The notes beneath the pieces were generated by a model that was given only the letters and a program-made list of their open reading frames with translations, was not told where the DNA came from and made no database searches. A stretch of DNA of 53,525 nucleotides from Emmonsiellopsis sp. PD_33 (lineage: Eukaryota > Ascomycota > Eurotiomycetes > Onygenales > Ajellomycetaceae), in the NCBI GenBank assembly GCA_032988165.1, contig JANTQF010000234.1:1-53525 (forward strand). Direction: 5' to 3'. This document shows, one piece after another, positions 20,299 through 31,163 of this stretch. Positions within the stretch are counted from its first letter, which is position 1. Every line of letters begins with the position of its first letter. The translations under genes were made by a program, and so were the position numbers.

Positions 20299-21138
20299 GG
20301 TCAGATTTAGGGGAAGAAAGTGATGGAGTACTGGAGGATGATGCTGACCTCGCAATGAAACCTCCAACTGTCCACGGGCATATTTATTCGCTTATTTCCC
20401 TAGTTACGAAGCAGACTTTTGACCACCACAGTGGCCACCAGCGAGTTGGTGATTCTTGATCCAGATGTTCATCCAAGCCATCCAAAATACCCGCTCGGCT
20501 ATTAGGGCTGCCCGGCTAATCGCCCGATTCGGCAACTTGTCGTGGAATGCCGAGCTTAGTCATAGACCTTAGCCCCTATTCCCCCGAGTTCGCACCACAC
20601 TCCGCTTCTTCGGCGGTTCAAAACCCAAGTTCTTGATGGCTTTTCTCGGAGACCAAAGTTCGGAGACCATTGCCAAATAATGATACCCAGAAGAGTCCTC
20701 AGGGTACGTGCCAGCGGCCCCGTAACCCCGGTTTATGTTGCCAGCCTGGACTGGCCGCACTTTTAACTCGGCGATGAATTGAACCCACTGGCATTCTTTT
20801 GACCCGACCGTTATCTACGTGTTGTCCGACCAACCCGAGTAAATGGATGGCGGGGCTATGTCAGAGTCAGCAAGAGTCAGCAAAAGTGTATGCACTATCC
20901 GGTATGTCAGCAAATATCGACCAGGGTCTATTCTCGTCCTCGGATGGAAGCCCAAAACTGCCTCCCGTCATTTCGGCAGTTCACTCCTGGCTGTGGAGTT
21001 CGGGTGCACATAAGCATAGTTACCCCTCCTGAAAAGAAAATTATATTGATCAAGCAGATAAACCTTGACATTCTATGATTTCGATATTCGTGTGTAATTT
21101 TCAGTGTTTTAAGATAGAATTTTTTTTATCTATTCACA
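20299..21138. promoter_or_regulatory. Divergent promoter between ALDH2 and SSADH-like gene
   Basis: An 840-bp gap between genes read outward. A TATTTATT string at 20381-20388 lies about 85 bp upstream of ALDH2. An AT-rich TTATATTG string near 21040-21047 lies about 95 bp upstream of the SSADH-like start. CGGCTAA at 20513-20519 is the reverse complement of the TTAGCCG seen upstream of the GMC gene, with a related CGGCTAT at 20496-20502. The open frames at 20569-20760 and 20799-21078 are not gene-like. Confidence 0.4.
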
Positions 21139-22768
21139 ATGACTTCTTTCCCAGCCCAACTCAGCAACCCTGCGCTCTTTGAAGCCCGCGGTCTGATCGC
21201 GGGGGAATGGCGAGAGGCGCCGCAGGGGAAAGTTTTCGCTGTCTCTGAACCATCGACGGGAGGTGTTTTGCATAAATGTGCAGACCTCTCCAAGGAGGAA
21301 TTTGTTGAAGCAATTGACTCGGCATATGATGGCTACCAAACATTCTATCATGACACAACCGCAAAGGAGCGTGCAGGCATGCTTCGCACATGGTATGATC
21401 TTATAATGGCAAACCAGAATGATCGTACGTAGCCCCCCTCCCCTTCCCCCTAAGCATATTCGAGATTACGTCGAAACTTCATCTAACAAGCTCCCCCCCA
21501 GTGGCAACCGTCCTCTCCCTCGAAAACGGCAAAACGCTCGCCGAAGCCAAAGGCGAAATCGCCTACTCCGCCGCCTTCGCTCTCTGGTTTGCCGAAGAGG
21601 CGACCCGCTCCTACGGCGACGTCATCCCATCCTCCTACAAAAACACCACGGTCCTCACATACAAAGAGCCCGTCGGAGTCTGCGCCATCATCACCCCCTG
21701 GAACTTCCCCGCCGCCATGATCACGCGCAAGATCGCCCCAGCGTTCGCCGCCGGCTGTTCCGTGGTCATCAAGCCACCCAGCGAGACGCCATTCAGTGCA
21801 CTTGCGTTTGCCAAGTTGGCTATTGAGGCGGGAATCCCGCCCAAGTGCATCCACGTGGTGCCGACGAAGGATCGCAATGCGGCGTTGGAGCTGGCGACGA
21901 ATCCCAAGGTGCGGAAAATCAGCTTCACGGGCTCGACAGGGGTGGGGAAGATGTTGACCAAGCTGGCGGCGGGGACGATGAAGCGGGTTAGTATGGAGTT
22001 GGGCGGGAATGCGCCCTTCATTGTGTTTGGGGATGCGGATCTGGAGAAGGCGGTTGAGGGGGCGTTGGTGTGCAAGTTCCGTTCTTCGGGGCAGACGTGC
22101 GTGGTATGTCAATTTTTATTGTTTCATTGTTTTCTTCCGTTGTCGATCACCACATTGAATTTATACTAATGAATTTGTCCCAGTGCGCCAACCGCCTCTA
22201 CGTCCACTCCTCCATCGTAGAGCCCTTCACGGCACTCCTAGCCAAACGCGTCCAGGCTCTAAAACTCGGCCGTGGCATCGACGACGGTACCACGCAGGGA
22301 CCCCTCGTCAACGCCGCGGCCGTCACCAAAGTCTCCTCGCACGTCGAGGACGCCCTGTCAAAGGGCGGCCGCCTCGTCACCGGCGGCAAGCCCCCCACGG
22401 GCACGACGGGCTTCTTCTTCGAGCCTACCATCATCACGCACTGCAACCCCAGCATGGCAGTGGCGCGCGATGAGACCTTTGGCCCGCTGGCGCCCATCTT
22501 CCCATTCGACAGCGAGGAGGAGGTGCTAGCGATGGCGAATGATACCGAGTTTGGACTGGCGGGGTACTTCTTTAGTAAGGATTTGAGCAGGGTGTTTAGG
22601 GTTGCGCGGAAGCTGGAGTGTGGAATGATTGGTGTGAATACGGGGTTGATTAGTGGGTGCGAGAGTCCGTTTGGGGGGGTGAAGGAGAGCGGGGTGGGGA
22701 GGGAGGGGAGTAAGTATGGGCTTTCGGAGTATCAGAATATTAAGACGGTGACGATTGGGGGGTTGTAG
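21139..22768 (+). CDS. Succinate-semialdehyde-dehydrogenase-like aldehyde dehydrogenase
   Basis: Three exons (21139-21424, 21502-22103, 22184-22768) give 490 residues, the usual size for SSADH (GabD/Uga2 type), which completes GABA breakdown by making succinate. Base Glu261 lies in Met-Glu-Leu-Gly-Gly-Asn-Ala-Pro. Nucleophile Cys295 lies in Gly-Gln-Thr-Cys-Val-Cys-Ala-Asn-Arg, and the second intron falls directly after this motif's first valine. Both the Leu-Gly-Gly-Asn-Ala-Pro and Cys-Val-Cys-Ala-Asn-Arg signatures separate SSADH-type enzymes from the ALDH1/2 type nearby. Pro-Phe-Gly-Gly-Val-Lys-Glu-Ser-Gly-Val-Gly-Arg-Glu-Gly near the C-terminus is also typical. No GABA transaminase is present in the window, so the semialdehyde would have to come from elsewhere or from one of the local oxidases. 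Confidence 0.93.
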
Positions 22769-23211
22769 GGGGGTTTGACTTTTCCTCTCATTTGGGTTGG
22801 TCGGAAATGATGAATCGTACCCTTCCTAGCTTCCTACCTGAGGCTTTTTTTTTTGAAAATGAATGATTAAATGAAAGTTTTTCAAGGGATATCTGGGCTT
22901 ACAGCGACTAGCAGGGATGAATTTCAGTTTGGCAAAGAACCAAAACCCGTAAATCTGAAAGCTATTTGCAGAAATTACTGCTGTTTTAAACAACGGGGAG
23001 AGATGAGTGAAGTGGTTTGGCAGATATAACTAGCCTCCGGGATAAAAAGCAAGGAGAATATAACAAACAGAATAATATTATATTGTATACTGCCCACAGT
23101 TCGCAGATATTGGGTATAGATAGTAGGTAGTAACTAGCTAACTACCAACACCACACCCGGATTATCGATGTTGACTAACCGGTCCCACGCCGGGGGGGAT
23201 AAATACCACCC
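22769..23211. other. Short convergent intergenic region
   Basis: 443 bp between the converging stop codons of the SSADH-like and FAD oxidoreductase genes. It is AT-rich and should hold both 3' untranslated regions. I see no other feature. Confidence 0.5.
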
Positions 23212-24985
23212 TCACAACCTCACCCCCTCCGCCTTCTTCACAGCCTTCCACGACTCCAACACTCTATTCCGCTTATCAGCCAGCCTCGCCTCCGTCTCTT
23301 CAAATAGCCTAGGGATACCCGTTTCAGCAAACGGCGTGCCGTCCACAAGCATGCTCGCCAGCCCCTTGGCGCAGAGGAAAATCTGCGGCATCCCGTGACC
23401 CGTGAAGCCACCCATGATGTGTATTCCTGGACGGTGCGGGATGGGTCCGATGCGCGGGAGGCGGTCGGATGAGTAGCCCATTACTGTTACAGGTTTCGTT
23501 AGAGTGTATGGTAGATATGGGGGGGGGGCTTGGAACGAGACGAGATGACAGAGCAGAAGAAAGGGGAAAGGAAGGAGGATGAGAAACGAAATAGATGAAG
23601 GAGAAAAAATAGACAGCGAGGAAGGAAAAAAGACCTACCACCAGACCAAATCTCATCAACCCGCGCCCCGCTCCCCTCCCACCCCCTAAAATGCCTCTGC
23701 ATATACCCCTCGAAATACCCCTTAACCCTCTCCAGCACCTCCGCATTATCATCCACATTGCCATACCACGTTTCCAAATCCCGGAAATACACACTCCGCC
23801 CCCCACCAACAACGATACTCCCGTCCGACCTAGGGATCAAATAATCATGATCCCAATCCGAGAAGCGCAGCGCGTACGTATTCGCCAGCAGCGGTGCGGT
23901 AGCTGGGTTTGGAGTGACGATGCGGCTGCAAAAGGAGCGGTAGGGGATGATCTTCTCCTTGTATTCAGGCAGCAAGGAGGCTGTGTAGGCGTTTGTGGTG
24001 AGGATTAGTTGTTTGGCTTTGACCGTGCCGCGCGGGGTGGTGAGTTCCCAGCGGCCGTGGGCGTCGCAGGTTGGGGAGATAGAGGTGACGGGGGTGTTTG
24101 TGTGAAGGGATACGTTGTTGTGGCTGTTGTTGAGGGCGCGAGTGAACATGTGGTGGATTAGTTTGTACGGCCAGAGACTGCCGGCGGTGTAGGAGAAGGC
24201 GCTGATGGCCCCTTTGACGCCGGAGACCTGTCGACTTTTGTTAGTTGATGCTCGTTCTCAAGAGTGTCTCAAAAGTGTCCTATGAGATTCATATATCCCT
24301 ACCATCTCCGCAGGTCCTTCAGGCAAGTAAAACGTCTCCTTGGTAGCCTTGACACCCGCCTGTCTCAACATATCATGCCCGCGCTTGATCTTGTCGCTAT
24401 GTGCTCTCGAGAACTGAACATCTACAGCACGGGTAACGAGCATATCGCAATCCACCTTTTCCGTCTCGACATACTCCTTCACCGCAGCGAGGTTGGCAAC
24501 TTCGAAATTGGCAACCTCCGCAGCCGTCTCGATGCCATATTCGGCCGCAAGGTCTGCAGCTAGCTTGTACGGATCAGGCTTTAAATGTCCGCCTGTATCC
24601 AGATATGTCAGACTTTCATCGGCATAGACAGCACCAAAAAGTAGTTAAAAACCCCCCCAAATTTCCCAGAAAACAGATAAACCGCCCAACGGGGAATACC
24701 AAAAAGAAAAGAAGAAGTTCACCCACCATTCCTCCCCGTCGCCCCCGAACACAGCTGTCTCGCCTCCAACACCAGAATCGACGGCTTATATTCCCCCGTA
24801 CAAGTTTCCAGCAAATGCGTCACAAGCGCTGCCGCAGAATACCCAGCTCCAACAATAACGATATCACTCTCGCTCGGCAGCTCAGCTGTGGAGCGGTGAT
24901 TATCCAGCTCGCCTACCTCTGAGCGCCAGAAGGAGGGCATCCCATTGGGATGCGGGATAGGCTTTGTTGCCGATGGATTGGTCAT
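23212..24985 (-). CDS. FAD-dependent oxidoreductase, DAO superfamily (amine oxidase type)
   Basis: Four exons (24985-24727, 24592-24303, 24227-23639, 23483-23212) give 469 residues. The DAO-superfamily FAD site Val-Ile-Val-Gly-Ala-Gly-Tyr-Ser-Ala-Ala lies after about residue 43. The next signature, Cys-Ser-Gly-Ala-Thr-Gly-Arg-Asn-Gly-Gly-His-Leu, is completed by the first splice. The C-terminal FAD-binding part Gly-Tyr-Ser-Ser-Asp-Arg-Leu-Pro-Arg-Ile-Gly, then a Gly-Gly-Phe-Thr-Gly-His-Gly-Met-Pro loop, is also typical. This branch includes sarcosine/dimethylglycine-like oxidases, gamma-glutamylputrescine oxidase (PuuB) and other secondary-amine oxidases. The substrate is not readable. Together with the nearby aldehyde dehydrogenases it fits amine-to-aldehyde-to-acid oxidation. 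It lacks a PTS1. Confidence 0.9.
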
Positions 24986-25642
24986 GTTTGTTCGATTATG
25001 TGCTGGGGAAAAGAAGGGGAGGAATCGGAGTCAAACTCTCTTGTCTGGAGTTAGTTGACAATGGCGTGTTCTTCCTCGCCCCAGGCCATATCATTCATAG
25101 TACATAGCCCCGCCGGACCTGGAGGTGGAGCTGGAGCTGGAGCTCGGTGATTCCATATCATGCCATATCATGCCAGAGCGTATTGTCGTCAGTGGAGGCC
25201 ATTGTCCGTTTGGACGAGTCTTGCTCAATCTAGACGATAGACGACGATCTGTTTCGGCGTGGTGAGTGTGGATATGTTTTTTATCTGGGGAAATTGAGTT
25301 CTCGATGGTTGGTTTAGGAGTTGGTTTTGCATTGCTGCTCGGCTATGTGCCGAAAACGGCTACGGGGACAGAAATCCCATCTCCAGCTACATTAATCTGG
25401 CGATTATCTACAGCCCTCTTGCAACGGAGTTTGGTAACTGATTATTAGTAAACTGGTGAGCAGCCACAGTGCATGGAGAAAAAGGGTAATGTGTTTCTCT
25501 CTAACTAAATAACAACATGCTACACACATAGCAAAACATAAAATATCATTATCCATTTCCACAATATATCACCACATCACCCCATAAAAGTATATTCTGT
25601 CCCATTTAGCCCAACCCATCTCCACCCAAACTAATCAATCAA
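24986..25642. other. Intergenic region: FAD oxidoreductase promoter and bHLH 3' end
   Basis: 657 bp between two minus-strand genes. A short purine/pyrimidine-biased GGAGCT repeat occurs at about 25124-25146. No gene or larger repeat is visible. Confidence 0.4.
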
Positions 25643-27040
25643 TCAATGACTCAACAAATCCTGAACACTCATCCCCAATTTCTTCCTCTTCCCCTCCTCT
25701 CTCCCCTCACTATCAACACTCCCACCGCCATACCCATACCCATCACCCCCAACACCCCCCCTCCGATCAATATTCAACATCAACAACGCCGCCGACGCCT
25801 CGCCCTCTACATCCCTGCCTGATCCAACCTGCTCCCCCATACCCCGCTGGCCCAGAATAACAGGCGATGGCGCAACACTGCTCGCAGGAAGGGGCATGAG
25901 GGCATGGTGTGCATGGTCAATGGATTGGCGTTGCTGGTCTAACGGCGGCAACGACGGGCTCATGCCGTGAGATGATGGGTTGATGGCTGGGCTGGGGAGT
26001 AGGGAGGCTGAAGGGGCGATGGCGGATGAGGAGGAGGATGGGAGGGGCGGTGATTGGTGTGTATATTCATACTTGTACTCGTACTCGTACTCATTGTTTG
26101 GGGATGGGGTGGGGGTGCCGGACAGAGAAGGGGAGAAGGATTGGCGCCGGGATTCGTCTTGGGTGAGCGAGTGGCTGCGTTTCCGGGAGGGTGCTGGTGC
26201 TGGTGCTGGTGGAGGGGACGCAGTGTGCGCGGAGGAGTCTTCGGTCTGGTTATCTGCCGAGCGGAGCTCTGTGACGCATTGTTCTAGATAGTTCATGTAG
26301 TCGATGGCGGCCTGGGAATTTTGCAATATTTTTGTCAGAGGCATCATTCAATCCACTGTCGATAGAGGCTAGAAAATTGTTCTCGTATATGGAGAAAAAC
26401 GAAATAAACTAACCTGCAAAATAGACAACTTATGCATCTCCTGCCCCCTACAAGCCGGAATCATATTCTTCAGCGTCGAGAACTCCTCATTCATCTTCGA
26501 CCGTCTCCTCCGCTCAATCAAACTATGTGCCGTCTTGCGCGCAATCTTCCGCCCCGCCGCTGTTGAACCCGTTTTTGCATCCTGCTTCTTCTTCTTCGGG
26601 GTTGCTCCACCATTCCCATTCTCAGCCTTGGGTTTACTCTCCGCTGTCCCCCCGCTGCGTGCTCCCTCGGTCTGCGTCTTCGGCTTCATCTGGATGATTT
26701 TCCGCGTCCGCGTCGGGGGCGGAGGGAGCGTTAGATCTGCGGCTGCGGAGCGCTTGTTGGTGCTGGATCTCTGTCGTGAGCTTCTGGGAGCGGGATGTGT
26801 TTCGTCTGGGGGGACACCGGGGGACATTGGGGACATTGGAGGAACGGGCGTTGGCGCCGAGGCATGGTGAGCACGCGAGGAAAACCTGGGTGATGGGGCG
26901 GTAGATGATACATTGGCGCTGTTAGGCAGAGCAGCAGGCGGCAAGGAGAAGAACAGCTCTACGGGGGAGTTGGTTGGTTTCTCCTTGGCCGTGATGTCCG
27001 TGGAGGAGGCCGGCGTAAGAGGCAGACGGGGTTTTGCCAT
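25643..27040 (-). CDS. bHLH (Myc-type) transcription factor
   Basis: Two exons (27040-26414, 26311-25643) give 431 residues. The bHLH domain is split by the intron: basic region and helix 1 at about 168-195, a loop, and helix 2 starting near 200 in exon 1 and continuing into exon 2. In the basic region His172, Glu176 and Arg180 sit in the H-x3-E-x3-R arrangement expected for E-box (CANNTG) binding. The flanks are Pro/Ser/Thr/Ala-rich and probably disordered, with a Glu-Tyr/Lys-Tyr alternating tract after the domain and several Gly/Tyr repeats near the end. The C-terminus is basic then hydrophobic (Val-Gln-Asp-Leu-Leu). It lies between the catabolic block and the PKS locus. The target genes are unknown. 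Confidence 0.92.
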
Positions 27041-28122
27041 TGGAATGATAGAGGAACATCAAGATACTCCAAGCACTGAGGGCAGTAATATAAAGTAGGT
27101 CAACATAGATGCAGTTCCAGCTATAAACCAGCAACAACTGCCCGTATATAACCACGGCGAGAACGCAGCCAACGCCGTCTTTGAACCGCCGACTACACAC
27201 CGCATCCTGGCGCAGCGACATTCCCGGCCGGCAGCAGCGAACGATCGAGCTCGCCTCACCAAGTGTCGCGTGCTCGTGCTGCCACTGATAGGCTGGCGGC
27301 TCTCTCTCTCCTTGCAGTCTGCGTCCAGGCAATCAATTCCCGGCAGCACATGGCGGCATTGGGCTTTTCCATTGGCGCGAGCCAGCCAAGGCTCATATCA
27401 AGGTCCTTCCAAGGTTGTTTCTGAGGTTGTCGGCGCAAGGTGAAGCAGGCTGTAGTTTGCCGGCAAACACGCCGTCTGGGTTTCTTCCGCTGATACTCCG
27501 TAGTCGTCATCATAATTAGCAGTAGTAGTGCTCATCAGCACAGTTCATAAAGAGCTTGAATGGTTCGTGATGTTTGATGTTGAAGGATGCTTGGCAAGGA
27601 TATCGGACGAAAACCAGGTCACGTGCTTTCTACACCCCCTGACGCCCCTCTTTTCCTGGCCATCCGGATGGTTTCAAAAATACTAAAATCAAGTAGATAT
27701 AGTTGTATAAATTGGAGATGGATCTACCAAGTTGTGGGAACCCGCGTTTCCGTCTTTATCCCCGCTTAGGATAGATAATGCACATTTAACATATTCTCGA
27801 ATGATATCTTGGATAGTCAATAGTATATCCTCCCGCAATCCTCGTGTGTCTACCTACCCCCCTGGCAGATTGCTAGGATTAGTACAGTACCAACTAGCTT
27901 CTAAGATCGAGATATCAAATCCCAAAAATACCTCTGCCCACGTGCGCAAATGAAGAAAATTCCCCAACTGCTCTCCCTAATTACCTGCTCAACGAAATTC
28001 CAGTATCAACAAACCGAGGTTATCTTATATACTATCCATCAGCTACCAACCTGACCAGCGCCCTCTCCCTTCCCTACTAGCCTAGCACCCATGCATATCA
28101 TTGAAACTTCCAAAAATCCCAT
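27041..28122. promoter_or_regulatory. Intergenic region: bHLH promoter and nucleoside hydrolase 3' end
   Basis: 1.08 kb between two minus-strand genes. The overlapping minus-strand frames at 26922-27513 are rich in Cys, Arg and Ser with no family features, and they run into the bHLH leader, so I leave them out. No repeat is visible. Confidence 0.35.
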
Positions 28123-30074
28123 TCATACCCCAAAGATCCTATCCAATAACCAGCCCCCAAACACCTCCGTGCCCGGCGACCCCTCCATCCTCTGCACCCG
28201 ATTCCCCGCCAAATTACTCAGCCAATGCCCATGATCACTCGCAGACACCGCATCATCGTCCCTCCTTTTCCGATTCCGCCGATCAACCACAGACATCCCC
28301 TTCGTCCACTGGCCCGTCGTGTCCACCCGGATATCCTCCGGCGAGCCTGCCGACAGCGTCCAGCGCGGCGACTCCCTCGTGAGCGCATACCAGACGCACA
28401 GCGGATCGTGCAGGCTGAGAGCGGCCTTGTCGCCGTCGTGGCCTGGGTGGAGCGCGTCGAGCGTGGCGAAGCTGTGTGAGAGGATTATCGAGAGCCATTC
28501 GGCTAGTGGGGAGCCGGCGGCTGCGATGGGCGCGGTTTTGGCTCGGAATTGGCCCCGGGTTATGTCGTGTGGGTGGGTGATGTCCAGCGGGAAGAGTTTG
28601 AGGGTTAGCTGCTTGCTGAGCGTGGGAGGGTAGGCGGGGAGGGGTTTCGGTGCTGATGGGTTTAGGGGGGGTAGGGTTGATTGCGGCCGCGGGGAGGTCA
28701 AGGCGTACACGCGGGCGGCCGCGCTGGCATCAGCGTAGGTGTTGAATTCTGCGACGGGCGTGACCTGGTTATATGTGAGTACGATGGTGCTGCAGATGTA
28801 TTTACGTAGTTCCAACTTACGTTTCCAGGTAAATTGACGGTGCCTCCCATGACTACAACCTCCTTAGCGCGGAGGAAGGTCTCTGGGTCTTCTGCAGCTG
28901 CCAGCGCGAGATTGGTAAGCGGGCCGACTGCGATGATAGTTATCGTATCAGGCTCGTTTTCTTTCAGCACTCTCAGGATTTCCTGGTAAGCGGGTTTCTT
29001 GGAGGCGACAAAGGATGAGTGGTGCCCATCCAAGGCAGATTCCACCTCAGCTTCGGCGGTCCCATTCCCTGTGAGGGAGAAGAGGGACTCCCATGCTTGT
29101 TTCGGAGTTAAATGGGGATGCTATTTTGATCGTTAGAAACGGCATATTCGATATCCATGTTATGTGAGTGCGGATTTTCTTACGCTATAATGGATGTCCC
29201 CAAGGCCATCGCGGCCATCTAAACGTCTATTAGAACATTGGATCGCTCATTTATCCAGTCCGTTGCCAGACATTGCCACTTACGAAAATAATCGGCCATC
29301 ATCAACTCATCATCCAAGGGCCGATCAGCCCCAACAGCAACGGTTGGTTTGAACGCCTTTAGCGCATCAAACCCCTCCGGCTTCCCATTTTCTCGACGCC
29401 ATTTCAGTTCCTGCTCGATGATATGGAACATGGAGACCACATTTCGAAGACAGCTGTGGGTTGCAAGCAACCATATTCGCAGATCAGCATACAGACTTTG
29501 AGATGTATCCTGTCATGACGCAAAACAGAGTATAGCAACAGCCGGGGGGGGAAGCCACCCACCTACGGACGTCAATATTGCCAAAGGTCAGTGAGATCAA
29601 CTGGACCTCGATCTCATCGGAGCGGGACGATAGAGCCAAAAGCAAGGCAAGGATATCGTCGATTCCCTGTCGGCATTTAACATATTAGAAACCAGGATCC
29701 ATCTGCTTCGCTTTGGGCAATCTTGCTTTGTTTATGCTCGGATGTCTTTATAAGGTTCCGGTCAATAAAATAAGAATGCAAAAGGAGGAAGAAAAGATAA
29801 AATCCAATGAAGTTATATTTCATCAAAAATCAAAATTGCAGTAGGCGTGAGTAGATATCTTGCTCTCTACCCCGCCTTTTATCTCGGGTGCATGAGGCGG
29901 TACAAATATATCCCCATCTGGATGAGCAAACAGGTAGAGGATAAGAAATAAGAACACAATTTGGAATCTCCATAACACATCATCAACAAATATGAGAGGG
30001 GAAATTAAACGGGAGGCGGGGGCTTGAAATCTCACAGGATCAGTATCGATGATAACTCTGCTCAGAGGGGCCAT
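28123..30074 (-). CDS. Inosine-uridine preferring nucleoside hydrolase family protein
   Basis: Ca2+-dependent N-ribohydrolase that would release a base from a ribonucleoside. Six exons (30074-30036, 29666-29563, 29453-29284, 29218-29184, 29120-28821, 28764-28123) give 429 residues. The first splice forms the Ca-binding signature Asp-Thr-Asp-Pro-Gly-Ile-Asp-Asp at residues 10-17. Further on are the Val-Gly-Pro-Leu-Thr-Asn-Leu-Ala and Val-Val-Met-Gly-Gly-Thr motifs. Splicing then gives a Glu-Phe-Asn-x-Tyr-x-Asp element equivalent to the ribose/Ca-binding E-x-N-x-x-x-D of the family. It is longer than the roughly 310-350 residues usual for the family. The excess lies in the last exon, which has a Pro-rich insertion after the E-F-N element and a basic stretch near the C-terminus. 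Function in salvage is inferred from the family. A link to the neighbouring PKS is not shown. Confidence 0.88.
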
Positions 30075-31163
30075 GATGGGCGACTAAAATCTCCTAGAAC
30101 TGATTTAAACGTTCAGATCGAAGCTTCGAACGATCAGAAAGAAAGTAGATAGAGACACCCGAACAAGGAAGAAAAATACAACCTCTAAGAAAGAATGAAT
30201 CGATGGATAGATGGTCTCGTTGATGTGTTGGAGAGTTTGAGATTTGATTGATTTGATAATGGTAATGTTACCGAGCCGTGACGGGGATAAATGACAATAC
30301 GCTAGTAAACCGCTGAAATATGCGATCTGCTACGGTAATTAAATACCAAATACCGCATCCATTAATACCTTATGAACCTTTATGAAATTTCTTTGATATC
30401 AGAACTGATTGTCTTGAAGTTTTGGATTAATGAGATAATAGAGTCAACAAAATAATTACTGCACCCAATACCCCCTGCTAATAAAAAGAATGGACTGAGT
30501 TTATCGCTGGTTACGCCGTATTATTCAGCTCCTTTGCTTTTCATCATCCCCTTCACTATCCGGCTCTACAATGTAGCAACTACTATAATTATGAAACCTC
30601 CCTGCATATTGTATCCTCACTTTCATCTAAAAGAACTCCAAACGAACGCTCCAAGATTACTTTCTGGTTTCCGCCTGGTGCAGTGCCGCCTGTACATTTC
30701 CAATCTCGCCATTCCTTCAGAGACAGTCCCATCCCGGCTAACGATGCATCCTCTCAAACACAAATGCAAGTCTGTCACACACTAACCGCGGCCTCGACCC
30801 GAGTGGATAGTTAGAGCTGCATTGCATTGTATTCTCCTGTCCGAGGCTAAACTAGGCTTCGTTGACTTTGTCTGAGATGGATGGCTTCGGACTGAGAACC
30901 ATCTCACGAACTAACGCCTATCCACCGTCAAACTGCCATGTCATCGTCGTCCCATAAGACTAACTTGATAAAGACAAAGGCATTATCTTGCAGAATGAGG
31001 GGCAATTGCAAACTCCACAGGCCGATGAGGGGGACTATCTGGCTGCGCATGTCAAAAGCTGATATATCCGCAACGCAAATTCCCATTCCGTTGCTTTCTA
31101 CCTCTCTGAGATATCGCCCGATATAACAACTTTCTGCTCTGTTCTGATACCCAGTCTTGCACG
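30075..31163. promoter_or_regulatory. Divergent promoter between nucleoside hydrolase and O-methyltransferase
   Basis: 1.09 kb between genes read outward. The half next to the nucleoside hydrolase is AT-rich (30240-30560). GATATAAC around 31120-31127 lies close to the O-methyltransferase start. The open frames at 30534-30785 and 30928-31356 are not gene-like; the second overlaps the O-methyltransferase first exon on the opposite strand. Confidence 0.35.

Noticed and set aside
22198..22529. Alternative frames of 85-99 codons on both strands in the SSADH-like gene
   Set aside because: The region is GC-rich, which opens all frames. The SSADH frame carries the conserved motifs.
27059..27513. Overlapping minus-strand frames upstream of the bHLH gene
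   Set aside because: Cys/Arg-rich sequence without family features, running through the likely promoter and leader of the bHLH gene.
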